Position numbers and translations under genes: made by a program
The notes under the pieces: model-generated
The model's input: only the letters and a program-made list of their open reading frames with translations
Told to the model about the DNA's origin: nothing
The model's database searches: none
NCBI RefSeq assembly: GCF_963662255.1
Contig: NC_085055.1
Span: forward strand, 8,409,602 to 8,473,601
Origin: Cinclus cinclus
Lineage: Eukaryota; Chordata; Aves; Passeriformes; Cinclidae
Reading direction: 5' to 3'
DNA length: 64,000 nucleotides
Shown: positions 36,701-50,959 of the stretch, piece after piece
Layout: every line of letters begins with the position of its first letter
Position numbering within the stretch: position 1 is the first letter of the stretch

Positions 36701-39700
36701 TAGTGCTTGCAGCATGTAGTGCAGGAAGATGAGATGCTGCATGGTGCAGTTCCTCATTCTGCTTCCACTGTAGATACGGGTAAGCACCTTTCCAGCATAT
36801 TTATCAAGGATCCAGCTTAGCTGGATCATGTTTTGTTTATATCCTTAGTGGAAAGCTGGAAACAGGGCAGCTGTCATTTATCCATCCTAAAGAACTTAGA
36901 TGTGAGCATTAGCTGCGTGTTTAGACTGAGGTCGTGTCTTTGTTGAAGGGGGAGAAAAAACAAAACTGAATGACAGAAGTGTTCATTCATCCCTGCTTGA
37001 TTTCATTGGTTTGTGGAGAAAACACTAAATGGGCCAGCAGTCTTGTGGAATTCTGGGGCTGATATGATTTTGGCTTTAGTTATGGCTTCTGTTTAACAGT
37101 GACTAAATACCAGTCCATAGGGCTTATAAAGCTGGAGTACTGCTGACTTTTTTGTCTTCATGCTGCTTAGAAAATCACTAAGTGGAGTCTTCTCTGGAGT
37201 TCTAAGCAGATTGAGAGATACGAACTACTGTGACCACATCCTATAGAGGTCTGTGGGATGATGATTTTAAGCGAGCAATACCAGATATACTAGTAATACT
37301 AAACCCTCCAAATATGAAAGGGCAAAACTAATAGAAAATAAATATAAAGAATTATTAAATTGTTTTGCTACCATCATCTCTTAGTTCTCTTCGTACATAT
37401 TCAACCTCTCATGCTTTCTACTATTTTTTGTATTCTCATATTGTCTTTTTTTTCCTAAGTGTTCTGTAAAGTGATCTGGTAATGCCTTTCACTGAGATCT
37501 CAGGGCTTGCTTACACTAATCCTGAGGTTTAATTATAAGTTTCATTTTGAAGGCTGTGAAAAGATCAAAATTTATATTTTGACAAGGAGTGACAGTGAGA
37601 TGCAGCAGTGCTGTTTGTGCAGTGGCACAGCAATATCCCCACACCGGGCTGCAGAGATCCTTCTGTGGAAAGGACTAATAATAATTTTCTGTTTACATAC
37701 AAGATATCTAAATACCATGATGATAATTCTTTTTCATATGATAGCTAATGCAGCTTAAATCAGTAAACACAAAGTAAGACCAGTCCAAAAGTAATTGCTA
37801 TTTCCTGAAAATGTGTTTTTGAGTAGTGCAGCTTTTGGTAAAGTTTGTAACTTTAAATATGACTTCTGTAAGCAAAAAGCCATCACTAAGACTATCCACA
37901 TGAAGAAGAAATAGCCAAGAAAAATGTGCATCTTTAAGGAGACTCATATTTGGAATTGGTGACTTGAGCTTTAAAACTGGTTGTTAAGGTATTCTAGAAG
38001 CAAAAGCACACAAATACCTCATTAAAGAAATGTTCTTATAAACAAATGTGTTTGGTGTTAGATGGGTTTCCTCAGCTGAATCATGAATTTTGATTATAAA
38101 GCATGGTGATCTTAGAAACACTATATGCAACCAGGGCAGACCAAGCTGTATTTCTTGTTTCCTGTAGGTCTCTTGTATAATACCAGCTCTAATAAGCAGT
38201 TGAGGTTATTACAAAGTCTACACATCTTTTGGTCTACCTGCTTCTGTATATATGATGCTCCTCTGGGGAAAGGATAATTTGGGGCTTATTCAGAAACTCA
38301 GCAGATCACTGAAGGTTTAATCATCCTTATTTTAATTTTCATTAAAAGGCAGTTATGCAAAGGCCTTTTGATATCTGCTTAGTATTGAATAAAAGGTTGT
38401 ATATCTTTCCATTGCCAAAAAGATCCCTTTCTCAGCACTGCTGGCGCCAGGCTGCAGTGTCTGTTGGGCAGTCTGGGAGCCAGAGGAGATGTGACAGCAG
38501 GGTGACCTGGTGCACTGGAAAGAAATAAAATATTTTGGCATATTTTGTAATTTTGGTTAAGTGCCTGTCAGTGAAGCTAATCATAAGTACCTTGTATGAA
38601 AGCAAGCTCTGTCCTACTTGCATGTAAGTTAATAGCAGATGGCTCATTAGTTTCAATTAGAGCAAAGCTGAACCACAGGTTGCTTAAGGGCAGATTTGAA
38701 TTTGAAGTAACTTTGAAAATGTTTTTATCCTCAGTACTGCTTAAGAAAGTGAGAGGGAGGACCAGTGACTGGTGCAAGGGGGAAAAAGTACTTCTTAATT
38801 TTTTTTTGAGAGGAATGGGAGGTGGCATAAGGCTGTTGCTATCCATGAATGCCTTAACATTGCTGACTGCTCCTTAGGTACTCAGTCCCAGCAGCAGCAA
38901 CAATGGGACAAAGGGCTTAGAATGTCCAGTTTGTTATTGTAATGTCTTGAAACACCTCATTTACAAGATACAATAATAGATTAAAAAATAAAAGTAAATA
39001 AGTAAATTAAAACCCCAGATCAACAATGTATGCTTGCTCTAAAGCAGTAAGTTAAGTCTTTAGGAGATTGAATGACCGACAGATCACAACCAAGGACCAA
39101 GATCCTCCTGTGTTGAGATATCTATGGCACAGGTGGAGGGAGAAGTAGGGAGATAACTGGGGTGGTTTACAGCATGTCTGCACCCACCACGCTGCACTCC
39201 AGGGTGGTCATGGGGGGCTCAAACTACTGTCAATAGGAAATAGCCCCAGGAGGGGGTCTGAGTACTGAATTCCATGAAATAGCCCCAGGAAGGGGCCTGA
39301 GCACCTAACTCCATGGTTGGTGATGTGGATTCTGGGCCACCTCACATGCACCATGTGGAAAAATTCTGAAGACACCTGATCCAGTTGTTTAATGGGCGCA
39401 TTCAGTCACCCCAGCAAGGCAGCATAGAGAACATAGTGCAAAACACAGCAGAGCATCTTTATCTGTGAGATCTCAGGTTGCTGGAGTCCACAATGTGTCT
39501 GCAGGAACTGTGTCCTTGTAAGAGCAGCAGGAAGAAGTGTTACATTCTTGCCAGCACAGATCTTTAAGTATCTGGCAACGAGCCTAATTTTCTTTAGCAT
39601 TCAGAACTCAGCCTTTCAGGTAAGCTTATGGGAAGTGAGCAGGCACTGCAGGGAATGCTAGCAGCAGGCTTCCATAGTGCCTAATCTGCTGCAGGCCCTT

Positions 39701-40532
39701 GTGAATTCATTTCAGGCTGTCCCTAGTTAGTGCCAGTAGGTTCAGTTATTGTAGCACAAAGTCTTCATAAATTAAGCACATACAGAGAAATGTGATACTT
39801 GAGGAAGTGTGAGTGATATTCTATAGGTATTTCCAGTGTATTTTTTGCCCTTGAACTGGTTCCGGCTTTCTTCTGGAGAATGAGTCATCTTTTAGAGGTC
39901 TGTAAAGGAATTTCTTAGTCCCAAGCAGGATGTGTTTACACCTGTTAGTGCTCATATCTTTTGTGCAAAACACACAATGACTTACTAGCCTTTGCACTCC
40001 AACTGCTCAAGGCAGTGGGAGGAAGGTGTAAAATGAAATTAAATCAGAGTAGTGGTGTTTCATATCGAATTTGAACTGATGCCTGGAGCTATTCCAAGGG
40101 CCTGCAGCAGAGAGTCATGACTGAGATTTGCTCTCTAATTGCCCACAGTGTGATGAAATTGTTTCTAGTCTGTGCATAAAGTTGACATGGCCTCTGGAGT
40201 CCTGGGAATAGAGCTTTGCATTTGCCTTTTGAAATATTTCTTCATCCAAATAGATATTTCTAAGAAATAGACACAGGGAGAAACCTATATTGAGCAAGAG
40301 GGTGACTTACCTGCGGCTGCTCTCGGACACTGACAATTCTGTAGAGACTGAGTACGTAGCCCTCTTCTCGGTCAGCGTTGATCTGGCGGAGAGCCAGGTC
40401 TGCAGCCTCCTCCACTGCAGCATCATCACAGCGGGGGGAGAGCAGGGCAGCCCCTGCTCCTTGGCCTGGAGGGGCAGCAATGCAGGAGCAAAGCCCCTGG
40501 ATGCCAAGGAACATCCAAACAAGCCAAACCAT
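30774..40532 (-). CDS. FETUB: Fetuin-B, complete
   Basis: Secreted liver glycoprotein that inhibits astacin-family metalloproteinases, including the egg protease ovastacin. Exons on the minus strand: 40311-40532, 35834-35944, 34321-34408, 33626-33792, 32666-32779, 31673-31756 and 30774-31190, joining in frame to 400 residues. The start is the ATG at 40532; an upstream in-frame TTG is not a start. Signal peptide about residues 1-20. Domain 1 is exons 1-3 (first Cys in RCDDAAVEEAA), domain 2 is exons 4-6, and the tail is exon 7 (138 residues, Pro/Ser/Glu-rich). Both elements used by mammalian fetuin-B against astacins are present: CPDCP at the start of domain 2, and QWVIGP across the exon 4/5 junction. 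The tail segment PVILPFPEEP followed by a CPG also matches fetuin-B. Exon 4 must use the acceptor AAAAAG at 33793-33795, because the nearer CAG at 33783-33785 breaks the frame. Confidence 0.95.
33626..33792 (-). CDS. FETUB: FETUB exon 4, carrying CPDCP; acceptor choice resolved
   Basis: Exon 3 ends in phase 1, so exon 4 must put 2 mod 3 bases before the CPDCP codons. The good-looking CAG leaves 16 bases and fails. The AAG ten bases upstream leaves 26 and yields PVPRRYIGSICPDCP, continuous with the expected family sequence. The exon ends MQ with a GTAAGC donor. Confidence 0.8.
39237..39315 (+). repeat. 39-bp imperfect tandem duplication in FETUB intron 1
   Basis: Two adjacent copies beginning gaaatagccccagga and ending near ctccat/ttccat, differing at several positions. 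Confidence 0.7.
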
Positions 40533-40608
40533 TCTGCTTAGCAAGCCAGTGCTGCAGATCAGGGTGGTCAGTGAGGATGGAGGGGCTGAGACCTGAGTGA
40601 GATCAGAC

Positions 40609-40615
40609 TTTTATA
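40609..40615 (-). promoter_or_regulatory. FETUB TATA box
   Basis: CTATAAAAG on the minus strand 77 bp upstream of the start codon, predicting transcription from about 40580 and a 5'UTR of roughly 50 nt with no upstream intron. Confidence 0.75.
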
Positions 40616-43600
40616 GTGGAGCTGTGTCTCTTTATGAACTTGTGTCCTTTCTTTATTACATGCTGACCATCACCTTTAAACCTGAAGCTGCAACAGTAAA
40701 CACTATGTCAATGATTACAAGGTTTCACAGAAGTGTTGTTGCTCCCCCTGAGATCAGAGAGCACTTTTTCCTCCTGCCTTTCCATCTCTAATTTGGACTT
40801 CACTGGGCAGATCATGCAATTTTGACCTCATGGTAGGGAATAAGAATCTACACACAAAGCTGCTTCCTTATGAAACCAGATTTGCTTGAATAAATATATG
40901 TGCAGAGCAGGTCTGTTCTTTCAGTGGTCTAGTTCTTCTGTGAAATAAAACAATGACAAAGGTCTCAGTAATTTGAACAGAAAACAGATAAATGCCACAA
41001 GGTTGACTGACTTTGCACTTTGTATTTGTTAAATGACACTTTAAAACAAATATATTGACTCTATCATATGCAGTCAGATTGGTTGTGGTAGAAAGCTCAA
41101 TTTGGATTCATTCTGTGAGCATTTCTACTCATCTGGATACCTGCAGTTGAATGCTACCCCTCAGCCCTGGGAGCATTGAGACCCCTCAAGGGTCATGGAA
41201 AATTCTTCCCAGAGAAACTTCAGTTTGAAATGACAGCAGTGTGCCTTGTGAATAACCTGTCAGAAACTCTGTGCTGGAGACAAGAGGGAATAACTTTACA
41301 AGTAGCTTCTATCTTGAAGATCTGGAGAAGTGACAGTGACTGTTACTTGGGGAAGATCCCAGTGAATGTCACTGGTTTTGTACTAAGGGGCAATTCTGCA
41401 GCATTTCAACTTGAAGGATACCAGGAGCTAGGTTACCATGTCCCTAGCTCTTATTTTTTGTCATGGGATTCTGATTGCAGCTTTCTTCTGGATGACACCA
41501 AGTACCTTTAAGTTTGAAAGTTCTATCGAATGAGGAAGAAAAAGTGCAAGTGATGGGCGTAATTGTCTCTTCAATACTACCGTAGTGTTTGGAGTAGTTA
41601 AAGATTTCTCTATTGTCACTTTCTTTTACTGGCTGTGTAAAGAATCTTAGCCCAGAAGTATTTAAAGCATCTGGGAGACAGCAGAATGTGTCCCAGGGAA
41701 TTTTCATAGAAAGCTGAGATTATAGATACAGTCAGAGGACCTGAAACATCACTGGAGCTAAAACTCTTCTAAGAAGATTTGTTTGGTGGCAGAGGTGCAA
41801 AACTCCGATAGCAGGACAGATGGGGCACATGGCTGCTAGAATGAGCCCCTCATGTGGGGTGAGGGATAATGAATGGACTGTATCTCAGAGGGATGGGATA
41901 CAAGGGGTGAATGTTGAGAAACTCTGCTGTAGCCATAGTACAGGAACCGCAGAAGCAGCAATGCAGACTCACTCACATTGTTCCTTGTGCCTGGGGATGC
42001 TTCCCCTGCGGCTAAAGGATAATAACTCATTTTCTTTATCCTTACAGTGCGTGGCATTTCTATGGAGATGGGTGCCAGTTAGTACTGGCTGTGTCGGTGC
42101 TTCTTATAATAGGGGATTGTTATATCCCTGACTCTGTTCTTTGTACTCTTCCTCTGCCTGGAAAGGAAAAATTTCTCTGTTGAAATAGCTGACCTCAAAA
42201 AATGGACACAGCAGGGAAATCTGAGCATGTCCAGCCGAAGTAGCACATGAAGTACATGGGCTTTTGCAAAACAGGGTCTGAAAAAGCTGAAAGGTCAGCC
42301 AGTGATGCAGACCTGGCAAAACTCTTCACACTGCATTTCAAAGAAGGTGGCATTTGTATTTCATCTACCACTATTTTGTATGTCTCATTGCCCAGGGAAT
42401 CAATTGTTAAATACTGAATCTGCTACTAAGGCTCAGGTGCATGAAAATGGAGCTATACTGGTGGGAGACAAAGTGATTGCTTCAAAGCAGTCATGGAAAA
42501 CAAATCTGTAAGGGGACACGTGTCCTTGAGAGGACAAGTGTTATGCAGAAAGAAGAGGAAGTGCAGCAACCAAAGTGGAATGAACTGAGAAATATTTTTT
42601 TCTTCCTGTTTTAGAAAACAAGGGAGTGGTTACACCAGATGGAGGAGAACATCTGTGAAGTATGGAGCCTGCAGATGTTTCTGCTACATATCTTTGCTTT
42701 GTGTGGTTTGAAAAGACAACAAGAAAATGCAGCATTTCTGGATTTCAGGAATCCCCAGGGGCAGGGACCCCTTCTATAAACATTGTTTCTGCCATCAGGA
42801 AATTTTCTAAGCCTGGAAAACACTTTCTTCTATAAATTAGTTCCTATATCATTATATAGAAGACAATTTCTATCATCTAGTAATGGTGATTCCTGGTTTT
42901 GAGAAGTCTCATGTATCTGGTGTCACAGTGATGCAAAACAGAACGGTTGCCGTTTCATTAAATCCTATGCTGTGTGTCATGCAGTGAGATGGGAAGACCA
43001 CCTATCTTATTACATTAAGAGATTTCTACAGCTTAATACTAGCACTTTTTGAAGGAATGGCTGCATGCAGGATATACTGGAGTCTTTGCTTTACAGAGAA
43101 GCAAAAACTCCCTAAGCCACTGACTGGCTGTGGCTGGTGCAATTGCCCACATCATGCTTTCTGCAAAACTCAGCATTAGCTTGAAATGTGAAAGCAGCTA
43201 CCTTCACAGGCAGAGCTTGCCTTCAGTGTGCTGCCACCACATTGGATTAAGGTTTATATAGTCTGGGCTGATTTTCCTTTGCTTTACACACCCAGATGAA
43301 GCACTGGTGTAAGTGCCAATGATTTTACCCTTCCCTACTGACACAGCGGAGCAGAACCTTTCTGTACTGTGAACTATTGCACTATCACCAAGAGCAAGTG
43401 TTAGTTGTGTTGCTTACTGAGTACTGGATGGTTGTAACTAGGAGAACAGGACAGGTTATTTGAAACAGCTCAGAAATGACATGTGTTCTGCAATTTTTTG
43501 CTGCCTGCATGATAATTATCTTGTAGCAAGTGCTGTTCCTGGTTAAACATTCATGACTGCCTTTGAGACTGCTCCCCAGGGCCTGCAGAATTCCAGTCTG

Positions 43601-44262
43601 GCTGGCAGTAATGATCCTTCTGGCCCCAGCCCCTTATTAATTCTCCACCTAGAATATATTCTGCTTCTAACATGTGTCAGAAATTCAGGGAAGATTTGAC
43701 TGCTAGGACAATGGTAAATTGCCATCGCTGTCTGGGTCCTGTTATATGAGATACATGCCAGTCATATATTTTTTATTCCATTGAATTGGCATTTCCTCAT
43801 ATGCACAGAGGCCATGTAGGACCCCATGATTGTACTGCACCTGTGTGTCTGCTAGAAGACAGACAATACACATATTTGTCTGCAGGGATTGATGCTTTCA
43901 GCCTGCCAGCAATTCTCTGTTCTTTTCATAGACATGGATGCTCTTGTGCCATGTCCAAAAGTTTTGAGGTACTTCTGGTGGATATCAAAAGTATGTGCAT
44001 GGTAGGAAACATTATAGGTGGAAAGGAAAAATACTTCTTTTCCTGCCACTTCTTTAGTGTTATTGGTGTGTGATCAAAAGGGAAGACTGACCTGATTTTC
44101 TGCAGTGCTCAGCACCCACACATTCCAGTGAAGCTGATGAGAAGTGCAGGATCTTAATGTTTTTGAAATCAAGCCTAGAATATGACTCATAAAGCTGTGA
44201 AGGAGATACTTGACAACTAAATGAAAATATATACAGATAGAAGGTAGCAAAGCATTGAACAT
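40616..44262. other. FETUB-AHSG intergenic spacer, no gene seen
   Basis: About 3.6 kb. A 111-codon plus-strand frame at 41176-41511 shows no recognisable domain and is treated as chance. Nothing else recognised. Confidence 0.4.
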
Positions 44263-44268
44263 TTTATT
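44263..44268 (-). terminator. AHSG polyadenylation signal
   Basis: AATAAA on the minus strand about 325 nt after the AHSG stop codon, the first canonical hexamer downstream. Confidence 0.55.
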
Positions 44269-44591
44269 ATGAACTAACCTTTCGGGTGGTGTTCCTATCA
44301 CAAAGTTACAACTGTTGTATAGCACTTACAACAGTTTGACTAAAACAATATTTTCTGTATTTTAACTAGAGAATCCCTGTATGTAAAGTAAACTACTGCT
44401 GTATGTTGCAATCATCTACATTTCAGAGCAGGCCTTTGCAAGACCCTGATCATGACTCTGTTCTCTGGAGGGTAAAACTCATTTGGGCTCAGAGTCAAGT
44501 GTTCTCATCTATTTGTACTTGATGTTGTGGTCTGTGTGTTGCTGCTGCACTGATTCCTCAGTTTGGATGCATTGCATGTCTGAAACACAGC

Positions 44592-47500
44592 CTAGATATC
44601 GAAATGACGAATCTTCCCAGGGCAGGGAGGAAGAGGAGGCACAAAGCCAACTGGGCGAGGTACTTTGTCATGCTGAGCAGCCTCTGCAACTGCTCTCTTT
44701 GTTAGTGATTTTGCTGAGAGCATGGAACGCAAAATTTCTGAAGAGCTGGATTCAGATGCAACAGGGTTATTGTGGACAAGCGCAAGATTATGGTTTGTGA
44801 CGCCTACAGCACTGGGTGCCAGTCCTGCTGATGTGTCCTGACCTGGATGAATGTAGGTAACTCCAGGCTGGAAAAGAAACATGTTGGTTTTCAGTGATTT
44901 GGGGCTTGTGATGTACAGGTAATCGATACATTACTAGGTACCCTGCTCCTAACTAGCTGTAGGTCTGCAACCCAGGTTCAAATGTTCCTGACTATCACAG
45001 AAGTTTGATTGGCATTGGAACACATGCACAGGAACCCAGGAACACATTTTTTCATAGCCAGTGAATCATTAGGACCAAATTCTGTGCTATATGATCTTTC
45101 AGGGCCACCTGCACAGCTGGTGAAACACTCAAGACCAGCAGTCTCATTTTCTCTTCCATATACCTCTTAGACAGCTGATTACTGTTGAGTTATCAAGAGC
45201 TGTTGTCCATAGGAAGTATTCAATCACCACCTCCCCACCTATTCTCACCTCCTGAGACCAAATGTAGGCTAAAATACCTGGAGAGTACTCAGGTCAAGTG
45301 TGTAGGTTTCCCTCCCCTTGCTACAGCAGTGCTGGATAAAGTCCCTGAACTCAGTCATGTCTAAGGACCAAAAGCCTCCAGCCTCAAAATACTGATTTCT
45401 GTTTTACATTTATCTGCCACATCCCTCTAGCTGAGCAGAGTTTGGTTCCCTTTGCCCTGCTAGACATGTGAATCTCCCAGATGGTCAGGAGGGCAAATTG
45501 TGTCAAGCTTGGATGGCAGACATAACTTAATTCCAAGCACAGAAATCCACAGAAAAATCAGGAGCTGCCTTACCTTGGCTTTTAGGATATAAAATTAAGT
45601 TATCACAGGTGGCTAATTAAATCTACAGTGAAATATGTAAACTCAAGATGATGGCTTGTAACAGTACCAGTAGGCTAGAATACCCAGAAAAGCAAGGAAA
45701 TATCTGGAGCTGATACCTGATGTCCGTACAACTGGCAGTTCACCTGAAGGTCTTGTGAGGGACGTTTTACCATCACTGCTGTGCAGAAACCAAAATTCTG
45801 GCAAAGCAGAACATAGTCAAGAGAAAATAGTTAGAAAATATAGGGAGGCTGCATTAGAATTTTTAATTTCAGCACATTTTAGAAATGGCTACCTGTTTTC
45901 ATGTTTTATCTGAGCAGTAAAGTACTTGGTTTTTAGCCTGCTGGCTCAAAAGCCAAGCTCTTTAAATGCTTAAGTAGCAAATAAGGGAAGCTCCTGTATT
46001 CTTCTGTAGTAAGATCCTTCGCATGTCTGAATATGAGGGAGGGAAAGAATATAAAAGAATCTAAGTAAAGAGCTTCTACCCCCTAAAACTGATTAGGACT
46101 CAAATTCATCAGAAACAGAATAATTTTAGCTTGGTAAAGTATACAGTATAATTTGCAAGAGCATCTATATCAGAACTGAGTGCACTGAAATTGTAGGAGG
46201 GGGAAACAGTCTTTTGTTGTTGTTGTTGTTGTTTTTGTGTGACTGTGGACAGTCCACTACAAAGAGCCTGATTTTCCCAGGTGCACATTTTAAGAATAAA
46301 CAATATTATATATATCCCATTGAATAAAAATATTCTGTCTCTGGCCCTCAAGCCTTTTTCAAATGTATTCAAAACCATTTGAATTCAGTCCAGATACCTC
46401 AGAGAAAAAAGAAAGGTGTGATACAGCTTTAAGAATGATATATTGAAAAACATATCATGATGGTACACATTTCTTGCACTTTGATCCCCACAGGGGTCTA
46501 TTCCTGCTCCAGTGCAAGCACATCCCAGCATGATGCTGCTTTTCTACCTCAGAGCTGGGGAGATTGGGGCTGTTGTGATGCCATACTCACAGACTGATCC
46601 TCAGGCAGCAGCTGACAAGACCCCACATTGGCTTTAGCTTCTTCTGCAGAGCAGTTCGTGGCACCCACAGCAAACTCAGTAACAACAGCATGCGCTGGGT
46701 GATACTGATAAAACAGAAAAATTGTTTAACTGACTTTGCATTTGGAAACTGCAGAGCTGCTGAGAAAAGATAAAAGGCAAATGTTGTGGCTTCATCTCCC
46801 ACTGGAGTGAAAGGGAATCCTGTGGCTAAAATGACACATAATACTTGGGAAATTAAAAGCAAATCAGGAGGGCGAATTATAGCAAGTAAATTGTGTCTGT
46901 TTGCAAACATAACTAGATAGCAGTGCACAATTACTTCAGATGAAATATTATGTTTACGTGAAAGGCTATACATAGTTCTAGAAACTACCTGTATTTTGGC
47001 TCTTCCGATCTCGAGGAGTCTGAGGTAAGAATCAGTGGTTTTGCTGTTGTAGTCATTGAGTGCAGCTGACACTGTTTCTAACACCTCCGTGTTGTTCAGT
47101 CTTGCCAGCAGTGGACAGTCAGGGCAGACTTTAAGAATATCTTCACTGGAGTCTGCGGGAGGAATAGATCATGTTTTGATGAGATTGTAAATTGTTTAGA
47201 AAGGCATTATAGACCTATTCAGTAACACAAAACACATTTTAAAAGTCTGTCCCAAATTAAAGTGGCAGGAATTTTTCCAGTTCAGGCTATAGATGGCAGT
47301 GTATCACACGACTTGGTCATTCAAATCTTTCTGCAAAGAAAAGTGCTGTGGACTTCAGTAGCACGTTTTATACTTACTCAGTTTTTAGTAAATTTTCTTT
47401 CTGGAAACCTCTCTGTGACACCAGTGAAAAGGTGCATCAGCTCAGACGAGGAATGGTAGAAAAAAATGAAGATATTTTAACTTATTGGAGTTGTGTTTGT

Positions 47501-50500
47501 GTGTGCCATTGCAGCCATCAGTTTTGATAGTAGTACTGAAGACATCTCGTATAGAGCAAAGAGATCTCACACTGAGCACACAGAATAGACATTCTGCTTT
47601 CGCATGGCAGTATTGAAAATGCTGAATTTAGCAAAGAAGCTGTGTCTGCCAGTGGGACTGATGACGAACAAGCACAAGTAAATTCAGACCAGCAAGGAAT
47701 CAAATTCTTCAGGTTAAACTGCTCACTGAAAAGACTCAAATCTGGGCCTTGCTCCCCAGTTGGTCTTACAGTATCTTAATTGCCACAGTAAAGAGGAGCA
47801 AAGAGAAACAGTGGGTTTGTAAGGGAGTGAAACCAGAAAAGGGGGCTGGATTTAGTAAACCCATTACCTGTTGTGCTTTATGCTATATTTATTCCCAGCC
47901 GTTTAGAATAAGAAAACTACTGAGCTGTAACCACTGCTATAAAAATACTCCAGCCTCTAGATTCAGTCCCACAGAACAAAGCCTTTACCTGCATGTGAGT
48001 GGCATTTGCTAGCGAGTACAGATAATGTCCCATCCACCTTCTGCAGTTTAACATCACAGTCACCCTCAACTGCCTAGAGAGAGACAAAAATCAAAGGGTT
48101 ACATTGTTCAGATAAATTGGATTTTCTGATAAAGGGCCACTAAATTCAAAAGAACAGATCCTGGCTGACCATTCCTGGCAACATCGGTCTGATGGGAAAG
48201 ACACTGCTAGGCATGTCCTTATGTCTGTGATTTTGTAAAAGGCAGATCAGAGCTACAAAATCTGGATCCAAATCTGGATCTCAAAAGTATCAAAAATACC
48301 AGGGTAGCAAGATTGTGGACCTTTAGTACAGGTTTGTCTCTCATATAGAGCAAAGAATATGAATACCTATGAATTAAGACCTTCCACAGAACTGTTTGAT
48401 AACATTCTCACTAATCTCAGCTGGTCAGTGGCCATGGTAACAGCAGAGTGTGCTGCCTCGTGTGAGCAACATGATCCAGCAGGGAAGAGATGTCAAAGGC
48501 AAAGCTGGAAGCACTGGGAAGAGGGAACAGTTAGAGTTACCTCCCCCCCAATGGAAAACAGAATCTGAGCCTGATGAATACAGGGGTAGATCATGATTCA
48601 TATTTAGTGATCTCTGTGAATTGGGCCCCGTTCTAGAAACAGCAGGTTCAGACAATATTTCCACAGTTTTGGTCAGGGAAAGCGTCTCACAGCTGGATCA
48701 CACTTGCATAAGAACAAAATATCTGAGGCCAGTAGATTCCAGCTGAGTATTACTTCGAAGGCAGAGCCCTATCTGAAGGGAATAGCTCACCTGCAGTTGT
48801 AACTAGGAAGGGATGGCTTGGTGGAATTACACCAGGTAACAACCCACATGTAGCCAAGGAAAGGGTATTTTTGCACAGATTCACAGCGTGCCCGTTCTGT
48901 GGCTTGAAATGAGGCAGTGACATCTGGGCTGAGCAAAGGGACTGAATCTGGAGCCCCTAAAGAAGGCCCCATGGCATTCATTAACTGTATGTGGGATGTT
49001 ATGTTGGCAGAGATCTGTCATCTTCCGATTACAGGACACGAAAGAAATCCAGGAGTGAAGTCCTTCATGACATGAAGGCAGTGAAGTCAGCAAGGAGGTT
49101 ACAAGTGATTGGGTGGTTATTGGCTCTTACAGGGATATGACATTTGCTTGGGAATCTGGTGATAGTCTGGCCTCTGGCATCAGCATATCGGACATGCACC
49201 TTTGGACCCAGCTGGTAGTGTTAAGGTACTCACATGTTCTGCAAAGCTCCTCACTGTACAGTTTGCAAGAGGTGTAGGGCTGAGAATAGGGCACTTGGTC
49301 TCCAGTAAGTCAAGTTCAAGAAATATGATGTCATTATTTGGGCCCTGAAGGAAAAATATAAACCATTGGAATTGATGTAATTTCTTCACACAGCATTACC
49401 CGATTTCCTCCTTGGGGCTGCACAGGGGTCTCTGTTGCTGGCTGTCATGGATAGCTCCAGGTATACACCACGGTAAATGGAAAGGTCCTTCCTTTCTACT
49501 TCATAAAAAACCAGGGCCCCAAATCTGGAGTAAATCAAAATAATCACACTGATTTTATTCCAGCTAATAAGGAACAGGCTCATAAATTGTGGAAAGTCAA
49601 GCTTGTATGTAGTGAGTCAGTTCTGTTAACTTAATTTTTGTTGTTGGGTAGCTTTAAAAAATCAACAGCTTTCTTTTGGATGAAAAAGCTTTCTATAACC
49701 AGGTACCAAACAAACACCTGTGAACATTGATCTGTCTTGTTTAGCCCGTAGGAATTACACTGAATTGCACTGGTTCCTTTGCATCTGTAACATAAGACAC
49801 AGTTCCCTGGGTTCCCGAGGTCCAAGACTGATTCTGATGTTTGACTCATGAGTGATTCCTTTTAAACCAATTAAGTACTTTTAATGTAAAAACAGTCATA
49901 TGAGCAAAGCAATGTCACCAGTGTTTTTGTGTGGGTGACTCTGGACACACTTCTAATCTAAATGACGTCATCATTTATGTCTGTTGTAGTCTTTTCTAAA
50001 TTTATCTTTTGGTATCTTCTCTTTCATAACAAGTAGGAAACAGCCACGGAGTTTCACTCATGTCATTATTTGGGACTATTTTCCATGTTTTAAGAGAATC
50101 AAAGGTTCTGAATTGGCACATACATCGTATTCATGACCATTTCTATGGCCTTTGTAGATGCCTACAATGATGGCAATAGATCTTAAGGAAAATAAGCCAC
50201 TGTTATTTCCATTTAGACCTCTTGGCAGCTCAAGGGGACATTAGGTAAAATTAGTGCCTACTACAAAATCACTAATAGCATGGAGTTTTGATAGGTATGT
50301 ATTTAGCTAATAAGTAATTACCTGTATCTCAAGTTTTTCTCCAGATTAGCTACTGGGTTTACAAATCAGCACCTGGAATGATCTGCTCTTGCAGACATGC
50401 TGCATTTGTAAACTGAGCCCTTTCTAGCATTGTACAAAAACGTCTGAACATTTCTCCCTCCCCGTCTGTTCTGCTCTTCGAGAGATACATTCCAGTGACC

Positions 50501-50863
50501 TGGATTCTCCACTGCTACCAGGTGTCCTTGCCCCATTTAAACCAACAGAGCCATGCTGATTTCCCCATGTGGGGGTACAGCCCTTGCAGGCCCTTGCACT
50601 GGTGATTTCCAAGCATCCCCAGGTGAACACCGTGTTCTGCCTGCAAGCTCCTCACTTACCTGGGGTACCACACGGATATCCTCGATTCTGTTTAAGGCAA
50701 ACTTGTATCCATGATGACTGTGGCCATTAATATAATTCACAGCAACTTCAGCTGCTGCTTCAGATTCTGGGTCATCACAGCCCAAGAGAGCAGGGGGAGC
50801 TGCTGGTACAGCTTTGTGAATGGGAAGCTGAACCAGCAGTATTAAAGCTACTAGTGCCTTCAT
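44592..50863 (-). CDS. AHSG: Alpha-2-HS-glycoprotein (fetuin-A), complete
   Basis: Abundant plasma glycoprotein that solubilises calcium phosphate as calciprotein particles and acts as a hepatic carrier protein. Exons on the minus strand: 50660-50863, 49234-49344, 47989-48073, 46989-47152, 46591-46704, 45717-45797 and 44592-44867, joining in frame to 344 residues with phases 0,0,1,0,0,0. Signal peptide about residues 1-19. Domain 1 begins CDDPESEAAA, the acidic patch linked to mineral binding; domain 2 begins CPDCP; the tail starts at residue 254. The extreme C-terminus, CPGKIRHFDI, is a strong fetuin-A signature. Sequons occur at NCT (exon 2), NNT (exon 4) and NCS (exon 5). The QxVxG/QWVxGP loop is absent: the exon 4/5 junction reads Q-YHPAH. 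Exon 6 follows the acceptor TTTGCCAG at 45798-45800. Confidence 0.96.
46214..46231 (+). repeat. (TTG)n microsatellite in AHSG intron 5
   Basis: Short run of ttg units (poly-Gln frame on the minus strand is an artefact). Confidence 0.85.
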
Positions 50864-50950
50864 GGCACCTGAGGAAAACTGATCCCTTTCAGAAAAAAAG
50901 GTCTAAGAATACAGCTCAGATGGTAGCTAGGTAGTGGGAACTGGGGCCTC

Positions 50951-50959
50951 ATTTATATA
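50951..50959 (-). promoter_or_regulatory. AHSG TATA box
   Basis: CTATATAAAT on the minus strand about 90 bp upstream of the start codon, predicting a transcription start near 50925. Confidence 0.75.

Noticed and set aside
41176..41511. 111-codon plus-strand open frame upstream of FETUB
   Set aside because: No recognisable family, and no promoter or poly(A) arrangement.
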